6,149 nucleotides of DNA from Tannerella sp. Lineage in GTDB: Bacteria > Bacteroidota > Bacteroidia > Bacteroidales > Tannerellaceae. Position 1 is the stretch's first letter. Each line of letters opens with the position of its first letter. The position numbers and the translations under genes were made by a program. The stretch covers positions 1-6,149 of the forward strand of contig JAITDQ010000086.1 in the NCBI GenBank assembly GCA_031282485.1, written 5' to 3'. The notes under the pieces were generated by a model, which was given only the letters and a program-made list of their open reading frames with translations, searched no databases and was not told the DNA's origin. This document shows positions 5,788 through 6,149 of the stretch, in pieces.

Positions 5788-6149
5788 ATGGAAAAAGGTA
5801 AAGATAATGTTTCAAGGAGACAGTTTTTAGGAACAGGATTAGCGACTGCGGTTGCTTTTACGGTTGTTCCGCGTCAAGTATTAGGCGGAATCGGTTTTAC
5901 TGCGCCGAGCGATCAGATTACGATTGGCGCTATCGGTTGCGGAGTGCAGAGCAGATATTTGCTCGGAGAGTTTGCGAAACGGGCAAAAGTGATTGCCGCT
6001 GCCGACGTTGATTCCCGCAAGCTTGAGCTGTACAGGAATAATGCGGAAAAAGCCGGCTCGCCGGCAAAAGGGTTCAAAACCTACAGGGATTTCAGAGAAT
6101 TGCTTGCTAACAAAAGCATCGACGCCGTAGTGATTGCTACGCCCGATCA
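5788..6149 (+). CDS. Gfo/Idh/MocA-family oxidoreductase with Tat signal (3' end outside window)
   Basis: The first 120 residues of a larger protein; the window ends in mid-gene. The N-terminus carries a twin-arginine signal: SRRQFLG (9-15) followed by a hydrophobic stretch to about residue 27, then PRQVLGG, a wording common to Tat-exported members of this family in Bacteroidota. The mature part begins a Rossmann fold: ITIGAIGCGVQS (44-55, GxxGxG-like nucleotide-binding loop), VIAAADVD ending the second strand with the acidic residue expected in an NAD(P)-binding fold, and YRDFRELLANKSIDAVVIATPD, the characteristic family segment leading to the substrate side. Relatives oxidise or rearrange sugars and sugar derivatives in the periplasm, some as glycosidases; the substrate cannot be told from this part. 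The ATG at 5788 is chosen because it precedes the Tat motif at normal distance. It has its own promoter. Confidence 0.9.
   Translation, partial: MEKGKDNVSRRQFLGTGLATAVAFTVVPRQVLGGIGFTAPSDQITIGAIGCGVQSRYLLGEFAKRAKVIAAADVDSRKLELYRNNAEKAGSPAKGFKTYRDFRELLANKSIDAVVIATPD

Overview
The window looks like chromosomal DNA from a member of the Bacteroidota, most likely the order Bacteroidales. Three things support this. The promoters follow the Bacteroidota pattern: four TAnnTTTG -7 boxes (1-8, 5138-5145 minus, 5314-5321, 5709-5716), three with a TTG 19-20 bases upstream and the fourth cut by the window edge. The genes start in A/T-rich leaders without a usable Shine-Dalgarno. The gene order argR - GNAT acyltransferase - argG - argC - argD is one I know from Bacteroides and relatives.

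Positions 1-4569 hold a compact arginine biosynthesis operon on the + strand. A -7 box at the left edge is followed by a near-perfect 18-bp ARG box (16-33) that ends two bases before the argR start codon. ArgR should therefore repress its own operon when arginine is plentiful. The genes are spaced 26, 40, -4 and 29 bases apart. The GNAT protein probably makes the N-acylglutamate that starts the pathway (N-succinylglutamate in this group), ArgC and ArgD perform the reductase and aminotransferase steps, and ArgG makes argininosuccinate. argB, the transcarbamylase gene and argH are not in the window.

Positions 4570-5337 are poorer in G+C and less tightly organised. A cluster of short interspersed repeats (CGTCATTG...GAAGCAAT units, two direct and one inverted) sits directly after argD. 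A convergent minus-strand gene encodes a stand-alone MNT-type minimal nucleotidyltransferase with a textbook promoter but no HEPN partner. A perfect 12-bp inverted repeat abuts that promoter.

Positions 5291-5455 form a complete tRNA unit: promoter, tRNA with CAT anticodon (probably elongator Met), and a strong intrinsic terminator. After about 330 bases of A/T-rich spacer containing one good promoter, the window ends inside a Gfo/Idh/MocA-family oxidoreductase gene with a twin-arginine export signal.

I see no prophage, transposase, CRISPR array or obviously new multi-gene system. The items most worth checking are the Cys-containing GNAT acyltransferase, the repeat cluster, the orphan nucleotidyltransferase and the inverted repeat at its promoter.
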